Of a DNA stretch of 10,621 nucleotides, positions 1-6,796 are shown in pieces. The DNA lies in contig JABSRK010000105.1 in NCBI GenBank assembly GCA_013213915.1, positions 1 to 10,621 on the forward strand. The letters run 5' to 3'. The DNA comes from Planctomycetota bacterium. Lineage in GTDB: Bacteria > Planctomycetota > GCA-002687715. The position numbers and the translations under genes were made by a program. Positions within the stretch are counted from its first letter, which is position 1. Each line of letters starts with the position of its first letter. Below the pieces are notes generated by a model that made no database searches, was not told where the DNA came from, and was given only the letters and a program-made list of their open reading frames with translations.

Positions 1-1677
1 CGCATTGGCGGCGGGCAGGCGCACGCGAAAAGTCGTGCCCTCCCCTTCTCTGCTGTCGACGAACATCGTTCCCTTGTGGTCGGTCACAATGCCTGAGCTG
101 ATGGCCAGTCCGAGGCCGGTCCCGTGGACCTTGCCGTCGAACACGTCGCCACCGAGCGCGCCCTTGGTGGTGAAGAACGGCTCGAAGATGCGGCTCTGAA
201 CCGCGGCCGGAATACCACACCCCGAGTCCGTGACTGATATTTCAAGCCAGCCGGGCGCGGGGGCCCTCACGGCAATGGACACCTCGCGCCGATCGGAATC
301 GCCGACGGCGTGGCGCGCGTTCGTAAGCAAGTTCAGCAACACCTGCGAAAGGCGTGATCGATCGGCCATTGCCGGCGGCAGATCATCGGCATACGAACGG
401 GTCAGCGCCACACCCTCGCTACCGAAGCTCCGCTCGACCAGCGCGAAGGTGTCGTCAACGACATCCGGCAGGTGCGTGGCCGCGAGGCCGGTCACCTGGG
501 GCCGAGCGAAAGTCTGCAGCCGACGGGTCAGCAGAGATGCGCGGTTACCAGCCTCGAGAGCCACGCGCATCGCCTTACGCCACGTCTCCTTGTCGTCGTG
601 CTCGAGCGCGTGTCCGAGGTAGCCCGTGATCCCCTGGACGAGGTTGTTGAATTCGTGCGCAACGCCCGCGGCCAGCGTCCCGAGAGCGGCCATCTTCTCG
701 GACAGCAACAACTGACGACGCATTTCATGCTGCGACGACACGTCGCGGGATACGTCCAGGAAACCCGTGACCGCGCCAGCGGCGTCCCGGATCGCGGTCA
801 GCGCCACCTGGGTATTGATGAGCGCGCCGTCGCTCTTGCGACGCACGGTCTCGGCTGCGAAGCGGCCGCTATCGCCACAAGCCCCGTCTATCATCTCCTC
901 GAGAAGACCGAGGGAACGATCCTCCTCACGGAGCAGTGTGTCGAACCGTTGCCCGAGGATCTCCTCGCGAGGATATCCGTACGTGCGTTTGGCACCCGTG
1001 TTCCACGTGGTGACCAGGCCGTTCCGATCGATAGCGACGATCGCGTGCTCGGTTGAACTCTCGAGGAGACTCTCAAGAAACGTCGTCGTGCGCGTCAGGC
1101 GCTGGTTCAGTTCCTCGACGACCCGGGCCTGCGCAGACTGCTGGCGCGACCGACGACGCAAGAGCGCGTTTTCTTCGCTGACGCGGTCAGTGCGGTGTCG
1201 TTCGGCCGCCCGCCGATGAAGCTCGAGAGCCAGGGCCGCCTGGGATGCGACGAGACGCGCCATCGACATGGCATCGCCGGGGATCTCACGGTCGAACGCA
1301 GCGTACAGACAACCGCTCACGCCGTGCGTGCCGTTTAGCGGAGCCGCAATGATCGCTTCGCGTAGCGCCGTCCGTAATCCGGGGGCCAGTTCCTGGGCTT
1401 CGCTCTTTGCCAGGGCGAGATCGAGGATCTCCTGGTCGAAATCGAGGTCTTTGGGAGCCAGTTCCGCCCCCAGTCCGTCGACGCCCATGAGGACGCGGGC
1501 GCCGCGTCCCGATGCGTCCGCCAGCAACAGGAGGGCCCGGTCGGCATTCGTCAACTCGACGAACCGCCGGAGAATGAGACGGGCCAGGTCATCGAGGTCC
1601 GCCACTCCGGTCAGTTCGTGCCCGAACTCCGCAAGGCTCGCGAGCTGCTCGTGGTGTCGGCCCCCATCGTGACTCAT
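1..1677 (-). CDS. Soluble GAF-PAS sensor histidine kinase (3' end cut by window edge)
   Basis: The minus strand reads open from ATG at 1677 to base 1 (559 residues, no stop), so the C-terminus lies outside the window. Domain order: a GAF-like sensor region (about 20-155), a charged probable coiled coil (about 155-205), a PAS domain (about 205-325, with the 'TTWN' motif around Trp225), a dimerisation/phosphoacceptor helix with H-box 'AHEFNN' (His341), and a HATPase_c domain. The ATPase domain has an N-box with Asn449 and Asn453, G1 motif 'DSGCGI' starting at Asp484, and G2 motif 'GTGLGL' at 519-524. The HEFNN-type H-box is typical of NtrB-like kinases, which autophosphorylate and pass phosphate to a response regulator. 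No transmembrane segment is visible, so it is probably cytoplasmic. The start is supported by GGGGAGG seven bases upstream. No regulator gene is in view; a fused receiver domain or partner gene could follow beyond base 1. The family call is firm; the ligand is unknown. Confidence 0.93.
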   Translation of the reverse strand, partial: MSHDGGRHHEQLASLAEFGHELTGVADLDDLARLILRRFVELTNADRALLLLADASGRGARVLMGVDGLGAELAPKDLDFDQEILDLALAKSEAQELAPGLRTALREAIIAAPLNGTHGVSGCLYAAFDREIPGDAMSMARLVASQAALALELHRRAAERHRTDRVSEENALLRRRSRQQSAQARVVEELNQRLTRTTTFLESLLESSTEHAIVAIDRNGLVTTWNTGAKRTYGYPREEILGQRFDTLLREEDRSLGLLEEMIDGACGDSGRFAAETVRRKSDGALINTQVALTAIRDAAGAVTGFLDVSRDVSSQHEMRRQLLLSEKMAALGTLAAGVAHEFNNLVQGITGYLGHALEHDDKETWRKAMRVALEAGNRASLLTRRLQTFARPQVTGLAATHLPDVVDDTFALVERSFGSEGVALTRSYADDLPPAMADRSRLSQVLLNLLTNARHAVGDSDRREVSIAVRAPAPGWLEISVTDSGCGIPAAVQSRIFEPFFTTKGALGGDVFDGKVHGTGLGLAISSGIVTDHKGTMFVDSREGEGTTFRVRLPAANA

Positions 1678-1684
1678 ATGATGG

Positions 1685-1691
1685 CCTCCCC
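1685..1691 (-). promoter_or_regulatory. Shine-Dalgarno site of the histidine kinase gene
   Basis: The minus strand reads GGGGAGG, seven bases before the ATG at 1677. It is one of only two strong ribosome-binding sites in the window and it fixes the kinase start. Confidence 0.75.
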
Positions 1692-1928
1692 GTATCGTAA
1701 GAATCGCGGCGCGAGCAAATCGACTATAGGGCGCGACCGGTAGGCGATTCCAGCCAGACTCGTCTCGGGCTCCTGGCCAGCGTGAACGACAGGCACGTAT
1801 GACCGCGTCCACGCAAGGCGTAACGTCTCCACCGTGTGACTCTGGTTCGGTGAGGGAAGACCGAGGTGAAAGCCGCGCCAGGGGTGGGAAACGGACGAGT
1901 TCCCGACTTGGTCTGCAGCGCACCCGTC

Positions 1929-1953
1929 GTGGGAGGGCCCTCCGCACTCCCAC
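1929..1953. repeat. Inverted repeat with nested GC palindrome
   Basis: GTGGGAG (1929-1935) pairs perfectly with CTCCCAC (1947-1953) across an 11-base loop. Overlapping it is the perfect 12-base palindrome GGAGGGCCCTCC (1932-1943). The two foldings exclude each other. The arms are seen in the sequence; any function in RNA is unproven. Confidence 0.45.
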
Positions 1954-2081
1954 TCAGACAGGGGGCGGCAACGGCGACCGCCAGCAGGCGACGCGGCACG
2001 CATCCACGGGGAGCGCTCGACAGGCCCGGAATTCCACACCATCCGGAAATCGGCATGGGGACCGCGAAAACTTGCGGCAAA

Positions 2082-2129
2082 AGGAAGAAAAAGAAGCCAA
2101 CAGGACGGGGCGGGCGCCGCCGCCGGCGC
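2082..2129 (-). terminator. Possible weak terminator region after rho
   Basis: Just past the rho stop the minus strand has a short GC hairpin (GCGCC, six-base loop, GGCGC; 2129-2114). A T/C-rich run including TTCTTTTTCTTCC follows at about 2098-2082. The hairpin and T-run are too far apart for a classical intrinsic terminator, so termination here may instead be Rho-dependent or lie elsewhere. Confidence 0.25.
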
Positions 2130-2140
2130 ACTCGATCAGC

Positions 2141-3409
2141 CTATGCCTGTGCCTGGATCGTGAACTGCATCAAGAATTCCGCGTTGGTCTTGGTCTTCTC
2201 CAGCTTCTCCACGAGGAGGCGCATGGAGTCGTTCGGATTCATCTGATTCAAGACTCGCCGGAGCGTGTTGATGCGCTCGTATTCCTCTGGATCAAGGAGC
2301 TTCTCTTCCTTGCGGGTGCCGGACGCAGAGATGTCGATGGCGGGCCAGATGCGGTTGTTGGCGAGCTGGCGCGACAGAACGATCTCGGAGTTGCCGGTGC
2401 CCTTGAACTCCTCGAAGATCACCTGGTCCATACGAGAACCAGTGTCGATCAGGGCGGTCGAAACGATCGTGAGGCTGCCACCGTTCTCGATGTTGCGCGC
2501 CGCCCCGAAGAAGGCCTTCGGCTTGGAGAGCACCTTCGCATCGAGACCGCCGGACATGATGCGACCGGACCCCTTGGCCTCGTTGTTGTAGGCGCGGCCA
2601 AGGCGGGTGATCGAATCAAGCAGCACGACCATGTGCTGACCGGCTTCGAGTGCACGCTTCATCTTGATGAGCACGAGTTCTGCGACTCTCACGTGGTTTG
2701 AAGTGCCCTCGTCGAGGCAGGACGCGATGACCTCTCCCTTCGTGTTTCGCTTGAAATCGGTGACCTCTTCCGGACGTTCGTCCACCAGCAAAATGACCAC
2801 CTTCACCTCTGGATGATTGGTGGTGATGGAGTTGCACATCTGCTGCATCAGAATGGTCTTGCCGGTACGCGGCGGCGCGACGATCAGGGCACGCTGACCA
2901 CGGCCGATCGGCGTCAACAGATCGACCACGCGCATGGACATGTTCGTCTCCGGCGGCGTCTCCATGAAAAACCGCTCCTCGGGATCGCACGGCAGGAGGC
3001 TCTTGAAAGGCGCCTCCTCCGCGTGCTCCTCCGCCGGCTTATCATTGATCGTAGTGATCGCCGCGAGCGCAGGTTTCTGGCCACCCTTTCGAGGCGGCTG
3101 GACCTCGCCGAGGATCATCGAGCCCGGTCGGATCGTGTACTTCCGGATCAACCCTGCCGCTACGTAGATGTCGTCCTCGTCCGGCAGATAGTTGTTCTGG
3201 GAGAATCGCAGGAAGCCGAAGCCGTCCTGCATGATCTCGAGCAACCCGTCCTGAGCCATGGGCTCAGCCGGGATGGGATCGCCGTTTTCATCCTCGGTGG
3301 GCGGAACTTCGACCTCATCGGACGCACCCCCGCCGCCACCGCGACGACGACGACGACGACCTCCGCGTCGGCTTCCACCTCCGGGCCTTCTACGGCTATT
3401 ACGTGCCAT
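2141..3409 (-). CDS. rho: Transcription termination factor Rho
   Basis: Rho is the hexameric ATP-dependent RNA helicase that ends transcription at Rho-dependent sites. The 422-residue product is close to the usual length. It has an S1/cold-shock-type primary RNA-binding domain from about residue 55 ('MQDGFGFLR', then 'DDIYVAAGLIR'), Walker A 'APPRTGKT' at 178-185, Walker B 'VILLVDERPEE' around 204-215, and the conserved secondary-site segment including 'STALIDTGSRMDQ' and 'EIVLSRQLANNRIWPAID'. The N-terminus is unusual: residues about 4-28 are almost all Arg and Gly, followed by an acidic Pro-rich linker, where E. coli Rho has a helical bundle. ATG at 3409 is chosen because AGGGGAG lies five bases upstream. 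An in-frame GTG at 3457 would add 16 residues, but it falls in the loop of a predicted leader hairpin and lacks a good site. Confidence 0.97.
   Translation of the reverse strand: MARNSRRRPGGGSRRGGRRRRRRGGGGGASDEVEVPPTEDENGDPIPAEPMAQDGLLEIMQDGFGFLRFSQNNYLPDEDDIYVAAGLIRKYTIRPGSMILGEVQPPRKGGQKPALAAITTINDKPAEEHAEEAPFKSLLPCDPEERFFMETPPETNMSMRVVDLLTPIGRGQRALIVAPPRTGKTILMQQMCNSITTNHPEVKVVILLVDERPEEVTDFKRNTKGEVIASCLDEGTSNHVRVAELVLIKMKRALEAGQHMVVLLDSITRLGRAYNNEAKGSGRIMSGGLDAKVLSKPKAFFGAARNIENGGSLTIVSTALIDTGSRMDQVIFEEFKGTGNSEIVLSRQLANNRIWPAIDISASGTRKEEKLLDPEEYERINTLRRVLNQMNPNDSMRLLVEKLEKTKTNAEFLMQFTIQAQA
3342..3360 (-). repeat. CGA triplet microsatellite in the rho N-terminal region
   Basis: Six tandem CGA units plus one base on the plus strand encode a run of arginines (codon CGT) in the Rho N-terminal Arg/Gly segment. 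Perfect triplet runs can change length by whole codons without breaking the frame. Confidence 0.7.
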
Positions 3410-3414
3410 CAGGT

Positions 3415-3421
3415 CTCCCCT
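3415..3421 (-). promoter_or_regulatory. Shine-Dalgarno site of rho
   Basis: The minus strand reads AGGGGAG, five bases before the ATG at 3409. It favours this start over the upstream in-frame GTG at 3457. It lies directly beside the base of the leader hairpin at 3425-3476. Confidence 0.75.
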
Positions 3422-3424
3422 GGA

Positions 3425-3476
3425 CCCTGTGCGCTTTTGTGCCGGGGATTTGATCACCCCCGGCGCTGCGCAAGGG
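3425..3476 (-). promoter_or_regulatory. Compound stem-loop in the rho leader next to the ribosome-binding site
   Basis: GCCGGGG (3441-3447) pairs with CCCCGGC (3458-3464) around a ten-base loop. Beyond an internal loop, TGCGC (3430-3434) pairs with GCGCA (3468-3472), and CCC (3425-3427) pairs with GGG (3474-3476). The structure ends three bases from the rho Shine-Dalgarno site. The pairing is read from the sequence; a regulatory role is inference. In E. coli, rho has a long leader and controls its own expression. Confidence 0.45.
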
Positions 3477-3747
3477 ACACAACTCTTGGACCCGAGTGCC
3501 CCCGCGACGGTTTCCCCTTGGGAACCCGAGCACTAGGGACAGACTCAGTGTGACACGAGCTCCGGGCCAACTCTGCTTACCCGGTCACGCCACCCGTGTC
3601 GCAGCTCCCAGGAATGCCGGAAGCCAGAATTCGTACACAATTCCTACGGTGACGAATCGCTTGGGATCGTGGCAGCCGCCGGAATAGTCTCCTCGGCCAG
3701 CCATCAGATACTACGTATAGCTCATCGACAGTTCGCCCCGCAAGGGC

Positions 3748-3772
3748 AAAAAAACATCTCAGGGGTGGAGAT
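3748..3772 (-). terminator. Likely intrinsic terminator of the parvulin lipoprotein gene
   Basis: Read on the minus strand 24 bases after the stop codon, ATCTC (3772-3768) can pair with GAGAT (3760-3756) and is followed, after one G, by seven T residues (3754-3748). The stem is short, but another small hairpin (TCCGA/TCGGA) lies just before it. Position and T-run support termination, which would separate this gene from rho. Confidence 0.5.
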
Positions 3773-3795
3773 TCCGAGCCTCGGACCAGGCCAAA

Positions 3796-4644
3796 TCAGG
3801 GCTTCTGCAAGCGAAACGGATACAGCAGGCCGCGATAGGTTTCGTCGATGATCTCCACTCTGGCCTTTCGGATCCGCCGCTTCATCTGCTCCTGGAACCT
3901 ATTCAGCTTCCGCTTGAAGGCCTCCACTTCCTCATCTGGCTTGCCCACGCTCCACGAGGCCAGATGTGCCCGGTAGTCGGCCCCCCAGACGAACAGAACA
4001 GTAAAAATCTCTCGCTGAACCTCGGATTCGCCCTGGTCCGGCAGCCGAATCTCGTTGATCGCCCGGACGATTTGCACCCCCTTGTCCGTGCAGAACGGCT
4101 CGGAGTACCGGTCAATCTCCATCTCGAACGCCCGTTGCTCAATCTCTGCCGAAATGAGCGGTAGACCCGGCACGGCGAGACGGCGGCGAATACCGTCCGA
4201 ACCCTTTGTGACTCCCTTGTTGGGGTCGTCGCTCATGTCTGCGACCACGACGTCCCACTGCTCTCCCCGCTCGAGGCGGGCATGAGCCGTCCATGCCCGG
4301 GCGCTCAATTCGGCGATATCGGCCTTGGAGTACTCCGCATACATCGCCGCAATGGGCACGATGCCCTCTTCTATCGCCTCCCGAAGCAACGTCTTCTCGG
4401 ATGTCTGCGGGCGCCGGATCTTCCAGATCGCGAGGTAGCGATCGATGGTCGCCTTCGGCACCGGGACTCCGTCGATCTTCAGAGCAATCGGTCCCGCGTC
4501 GGAAAACGCCGGAAGAACGGGACCCGTCGCGACCGGCGCCTCGCCTCGCTCAGGCTGATCGGACTGCACCGGGTCCTCGGAATCGCCACACGCACCGGCC
4601 ACGGTGACGACCACGATGAGGATGGGAACGAGATAGGACTTCAT
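3796..4644 (-). CDS. Parvulin-type (PpiC/SurA/PrsA-like) lipoprotein foldase
   Basis: The 282-residue product begins with a lipoprotein signal: 'MKS', a hydrophobic run 'YLVPILIVVVTV', then 'AGAC', making Cys19 the predicted lipidated residue. Gly follows the Cys, so outer-membrane sorting is possible if Lol rules apply. A low-complexity linker leads to a SurA_N-like segment (about 52-112; 'IALKIDGVPVPKATIDRYL'). A parvulin-like domain follows (about 119-199), with 'ARLERGEQWDVVVADMSDDP' and 'EPFCTDKGVQIVRAI'. Parvulins catalyse prolyl cis-trans isomerisation, and such proteins help fold exported or outer-membrane proteins. The usual 'GGDLGW'-like motif is degraded to 'GSDGIRR', so catalysis may be lost and the role chaperone-like. 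The C-terminus is a charged helical region. The frame stays open upstream to 4818, but ATG 4644 is preferred because it sits directly before the signal peptide; the upstream site is weak. Family call good, substrate unknown. Confidence 0.8.
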   Translation of the reverse strand: MKSYLVPILIVVVTVAGACGDSEDPVQSDQPERGEAPVATGPVLPAFSDAGPIALKIDGVPVPKATIDRYLAIWKIRRPQTSEKTLLREAIEEGIVPIAAMYAEYSKADIAELSARAWTAHARLERGEQWDVVVADMSDDPNKGVTKGSDGIRRRLAVPGLPLISAEIEQRAFEMEIDRYSEPFCTDKGVQIVRAINEIRLPDQGESEVQREIFTVLFVWGADYRAHLASWSVGKPDEEVEAFKRKLNRFQEQMKRRIRKARVEIIDETYRGLLYPFRLQKP

Positions 4645-4770
4645 GGTTGGTGCACACAAGCCGCCGCCGCGGACAGCGACGGTGGGAATCGGGGAATACG
4701 GCGCCTGCTGCCCATCCCCCCGAAACCGACTGCGCTCGGACTCTAATTGCGGCCCAAGGGCGGCGTCAAG

Positions 4771-4811
4771 CGGCCTCGGGGCAAGCCACCTTGCGGGTAA
4801 TCGAGAGGCCG
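4771..4811 (-). terminator. Compound hairpin after typA, possible terminator
   Basis: Seventeen bases past the typA stop, CGGCCTC and GAGGCCG form a perfect seven-base outer stem (4811-4805 with 4777-4771). Inside it is a five-base stem GCAAG/CTTGC with a four-base loop (4781-4794). There is no T-run, so it is not a classical intrinsic terminator. It could protect the 3' end or act with Rho. Confidence 0.4.
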
Positions 4812-4827
4812 ACACCACCCCGGCCGC

Positions 4828-6642
4828 TCAGCCCTTTTCCTCCCGGCGCAATCGCCGTCGGTCCGACTCTCGCAGGCTGATCTTCCGTAGCCGGATTTTC
4901 TTCGGCGTCATCTCCACTAGTTCATCATCCGCGATGTACTCGAGCGCCTCCTCCACACCGAGGTCACGATGGGGAGGCAAAAACAGCTTGCGATCCGCTG
5001 ACTGCGTCCGGATGTTCGTGTGCTTTTTCCCCTTGGTGACATTCACCTCGAGGTCGTTGCCCTTGCTGTGCTCTCCGACGACCATCCCTTCGTAGACCCT
5101 GGTCTGTGGAGGGATGAAGAAGAGGCCTCGGTCCTTGAGCTTCTCGAGCGCGTACGTAACCGCCTCTCCCTCGCTACCCGAGACCATGACGCCGGTCGTG
5201 CGTTCGGCCACCTCGCCCTTGTGGGGCTCGTAGCTCTGGAAAACGTGGTGTAAAACCGCCTCCCCCTGAGTCAAGTTGAGGATGCGCGTACGGATGCCGA
5301 TGAGCCCGCGTGCCGGGCATGAGAATTCGAGGCGGCTCACGCCGTCCTGGGGTTCCATGCTCACCAGCTCGCCCCGTCGCTGGCCGAGCAGTTCGATGAC
5401 CTTGCCAGCGTGCCTCTCCGGGACCTCGACCGTCACGAGTTCGATGGGCTCGTGACGCTGACCATCGACCTCGCGCATGATGACACGCGGCTTGCCGACG
5501 CAGAACTCGTAACCCTCGCGACGCATCTCCTCTACGAGAATGCCGAGATGGAGGACCCCTCGGCCCGAGACCTTCAGGGTCTCGGGCCGGTTCGTGTCCT
5601 CCACCCTCAGCGCGACGTTCTTCAACTGCTCCCGGTGCAGGCGCGTGCGCACCTGTCGGCTGGTCACGAACTTCCCGTCCTGGCCTGCGAACGGTCCGTC
5701 GTTGACGGTGAACATCATGGCGATTGTCGGCGCGTCGACCGTGAGCCGTGGGAGCGGGTCCACGTGCTCGGGGTCGCAGATGGTGTCGCCAATGTTGACG
5801 TTTTCGAGTCCCTCAATGGCGCACACGTCGCCGGCACGCACCTCCCCTACCTCTTCTTTTCCCATTCCCTCGAAGACCATGATCTTGCGGCCCTGCTCGA
5901 CCACGATCTCCTCACCTTCCTTCACGACAGCAACCCTGCTGCCTTTGACCAGGACCCCGCGCGTCACACGCCCGATGGCCATGCGCCCCGTGAACTCACT
6001 CCAGTCGAGCGCCGATACCTGGAGCTGTAAAGGAGCGTCCTCAGGGTCGGTCGGCGCTGGAATGCGCGCCAGGATCGCGTCGAACAGCGGGACCATGTCG
6101 CCGTGAGCGAGGTCCGGCTCGGCCCGCGCCCACCCGTCCCGCCCCGACGCGTAGAGCACGGGGAAATCGAGTTGGCGATCGTCCGCACCAAGATCGACCA
6201 TGAGGTCGAACACCAGGTCGACGACCGCGTCGGGCCGAGCGCCGGCCCTGTCCATCTTGTTGACGACGACGATGGGCATGTGCCCACATTCGAGAGATTT
6301 GCGCAAAACGAACCGCGTCTGCGGCATCGGTCCTTCGAACGCATCGACAAGCAACAGCACGCCGTCCGCCATCCGCAGGACACGCTCCACCTCACCGCCG
6401 AAATCCGCGTGCCCCGGCGTGTCGAAGAGGTTGATCTTGGTGCCGCCGTAACGAAGCGAGATGTTCTTCGCGAGAATCGTGATCCCGCGTTCCCGCTCGA
6501 GGTCGTTGGAGTCGAGGATGCACTCCTGGACCTGTTGGTTTACGCGGATCAGACCCGCCTGGGCGATCATCTTATCGACCAGGGTCGTCTTCCCGTGGTC
6601 TACGTGCGCGATGATGGCGACGTTACGGAGGTCTTCGGACAT
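4828..6642 (-). CDS. typA: Ribosome-associated translational GTPase TypA/BipA
   Basis: TypA/BipA is an EF-G-like GTPase that binds ribosomes and is needed for ribosome assembly and growth under cold and other stress in several bacteria. The 604-residue protein has the family's usual length. GTPase motifs: G1 'AHVDHGKT' (12-19), switch I 'RGITI' (52-56), G3 'DTPGH' (74-78) and G4 'NKMD' (128-131). A beta-barrel domain II, EF-G-like domains III and V ('[21 protein letters not shown]'), and the TypA-specific C-terminal domain follow; the last includes '[20 protein letters not shown]' and '[13 protein letters not shown]'. ATG at 6642 gives the canonical '[19 protein letters not shown]' start. An in-frame ATG at 6672 would add ten residues. 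Neither has a clear Shine-Dalgarno site, and both lie in the arms of a perfect 14-base inverted repeat, which may control initiation. Confidence 0.97.
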   Translation of the reverse strand: MSEDLRNVAIIAHVDHGKTTLVDKMIAQAGLIRVNQQVQECILDSNDLERERGITILAKNISLRYGGTKINLFDTPGHADFGGEVERVLRMADGVLLLVDAFEGPMPQTRFVLRKSLECGHMPIVVVNKMDRAGARPDAVVDLVFDLMVDLGADDRQLDFPVLYASGRDGWARAEPDLAHGDMVPLFDAILARIPAPTDPEDAPLQLQVSALDWSEFTGRMAIGRVTRGVLVKGSRVAVVKEGEEIVVEQGRKIMVFEGMGKEEVGEVRAGDVCAIEGLENVNIGDTICDPEHVDPLPRLTVDAPTIAMMFTVNDGPFAGQDGKFVTSRQVRTRLHREQLKNVALRVEDTNRPETLKVSGRGVLHLGILVEEMRREGYEFCVGKPRVIMREVDGQRHEPIELVTVEVPERHAGKVIELLGQRRGELVSMEPQDGVSRLEFSCPARGLIGIRTRILNLTQGEAVLHHVFQSYEPHKGEVAERTTGVMVSGSEGEAVTYALEKLKDRGLFFIPPQTRVYEGMVVGEHSKGNDLEVNVTKGKKHTNIRTQSADRKLFLPPHRDLGVEEALEYIADDELVEMTPKKIRLRKISLRESDRRRLRREEKG

Positions 6643-6681
6643 GGCGGGGGACAATATCAGCCCAATGGCCATGTCCGAAGA
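6632..6681 (-). promoter_or_regulatory. 14-base perfect inverted repeat enclosing the typA start codons
   Basis: TCTTCGGACATGGC (6632-6645) and its exact reverse complement GCCATGTCCGAAGA (6668-6681) are separated by 22 bases. In typA mRNA they would form a 14-base-pair stem. The preferred start codon (6642) is in the 3' arm and an in-frame alternative ATG (6672) is in the 5' arm. This could restrict ribosome access until the helix opens. The repeat is directly seen; the regulatory role is inferred. Confidence 0.55.
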
Positions 6682-6796
6682 GCCATGGCGAGGCAAGGGT
6701 CGTTCACGTCGGTTTCCGCCTGCGCCCTCCGTCCCCGGTCCCATCCAAGCCGGGAAATGTCAGCTACCTGGACAGAAAACGACTTGCGGCAGGTGC

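Larger units (their letters stand above)
1678..2140. other. 463-base region between rho and the kinase with no convincing gene
   Basis: This stretch holds the rho 3' flank and the kinase leader. Minus-strand open frames exist (about 2131-1724 and 2042-1674), but their products are rich in Trp, Cys and Pro, match no family I recognise and have no Shine-Dalgarno site. No tRNA T-loop is visible. A possible -10 element (TATAGT on the minus strand, 1728-1723) lies about 45 bases before the kinase start, but I see no good -35. A hairpin-forming segment at 1929-1953 is listed separately. The region may be a long kinase leader, may encode a small RNA, or may be a decayed gene. Confidence 0.55.
3410..3795 (-). 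other. 386-base intergenic region: rho leader and lipoprotein gene 3' flank
   Basis: No credible gene is present on either strand. The right end (3748-3772) holds a likely intrinsic terminator for the lipoprotein gene, and the left end holds the rho hairpin and ribosome-binding site. On the minus strand, a weak promoter-like pair (TTGCGG, 18-base spacer, TATACG) lies in about 3743-3714. It would give rho a leader of about 300 bases. The promoter is only a candidate. Confidence 0.5.

Noticed and set aside
472..1219. Plus-strand frames across the kinase gene
   Set aside because: The minus strand encodes an uninterrupted GAF-PAS-kinase with all catalytic boxes, so these frames are shadows.
1674..2042. 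Minus-strand frame ending in an ATGA overlap with the kinase start
   Set aside because: Composition (many Trp, Cys, Ser) and third-position GC are unlike the neighbouring genes, and it has no recognisable domain. The overlap is probably chance.
1724..2131. Minus-strand frame with a signal-peptide-like start (Arg-rich, then a Phe/Leu run)
   Set aside because: It uses a GTG start without a ribosome-binding site. The Phe run comes from the T/C-rich stretch after rho, and the rest is Pro/Arg-rich with no family resemblance.
1799..2701. 300-residue plus-strand frame across the rho 3' half
   Set aside because: More than half is antisense to rho, and the rest covers the intergenic region. No motif or ribosome-binding site supports it.
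3342..3360. Triplet repeat as a possible CRISPR or tandem-repeat locus
   Set aside because: It is a short in-frame codon run inside rho with no spacers.
2813..3553. Plus-strand frame antisense to rho
   Set aside because: It is a shadow of the rho gene, containing Thr/Ala runs produced by the triplet repeat.
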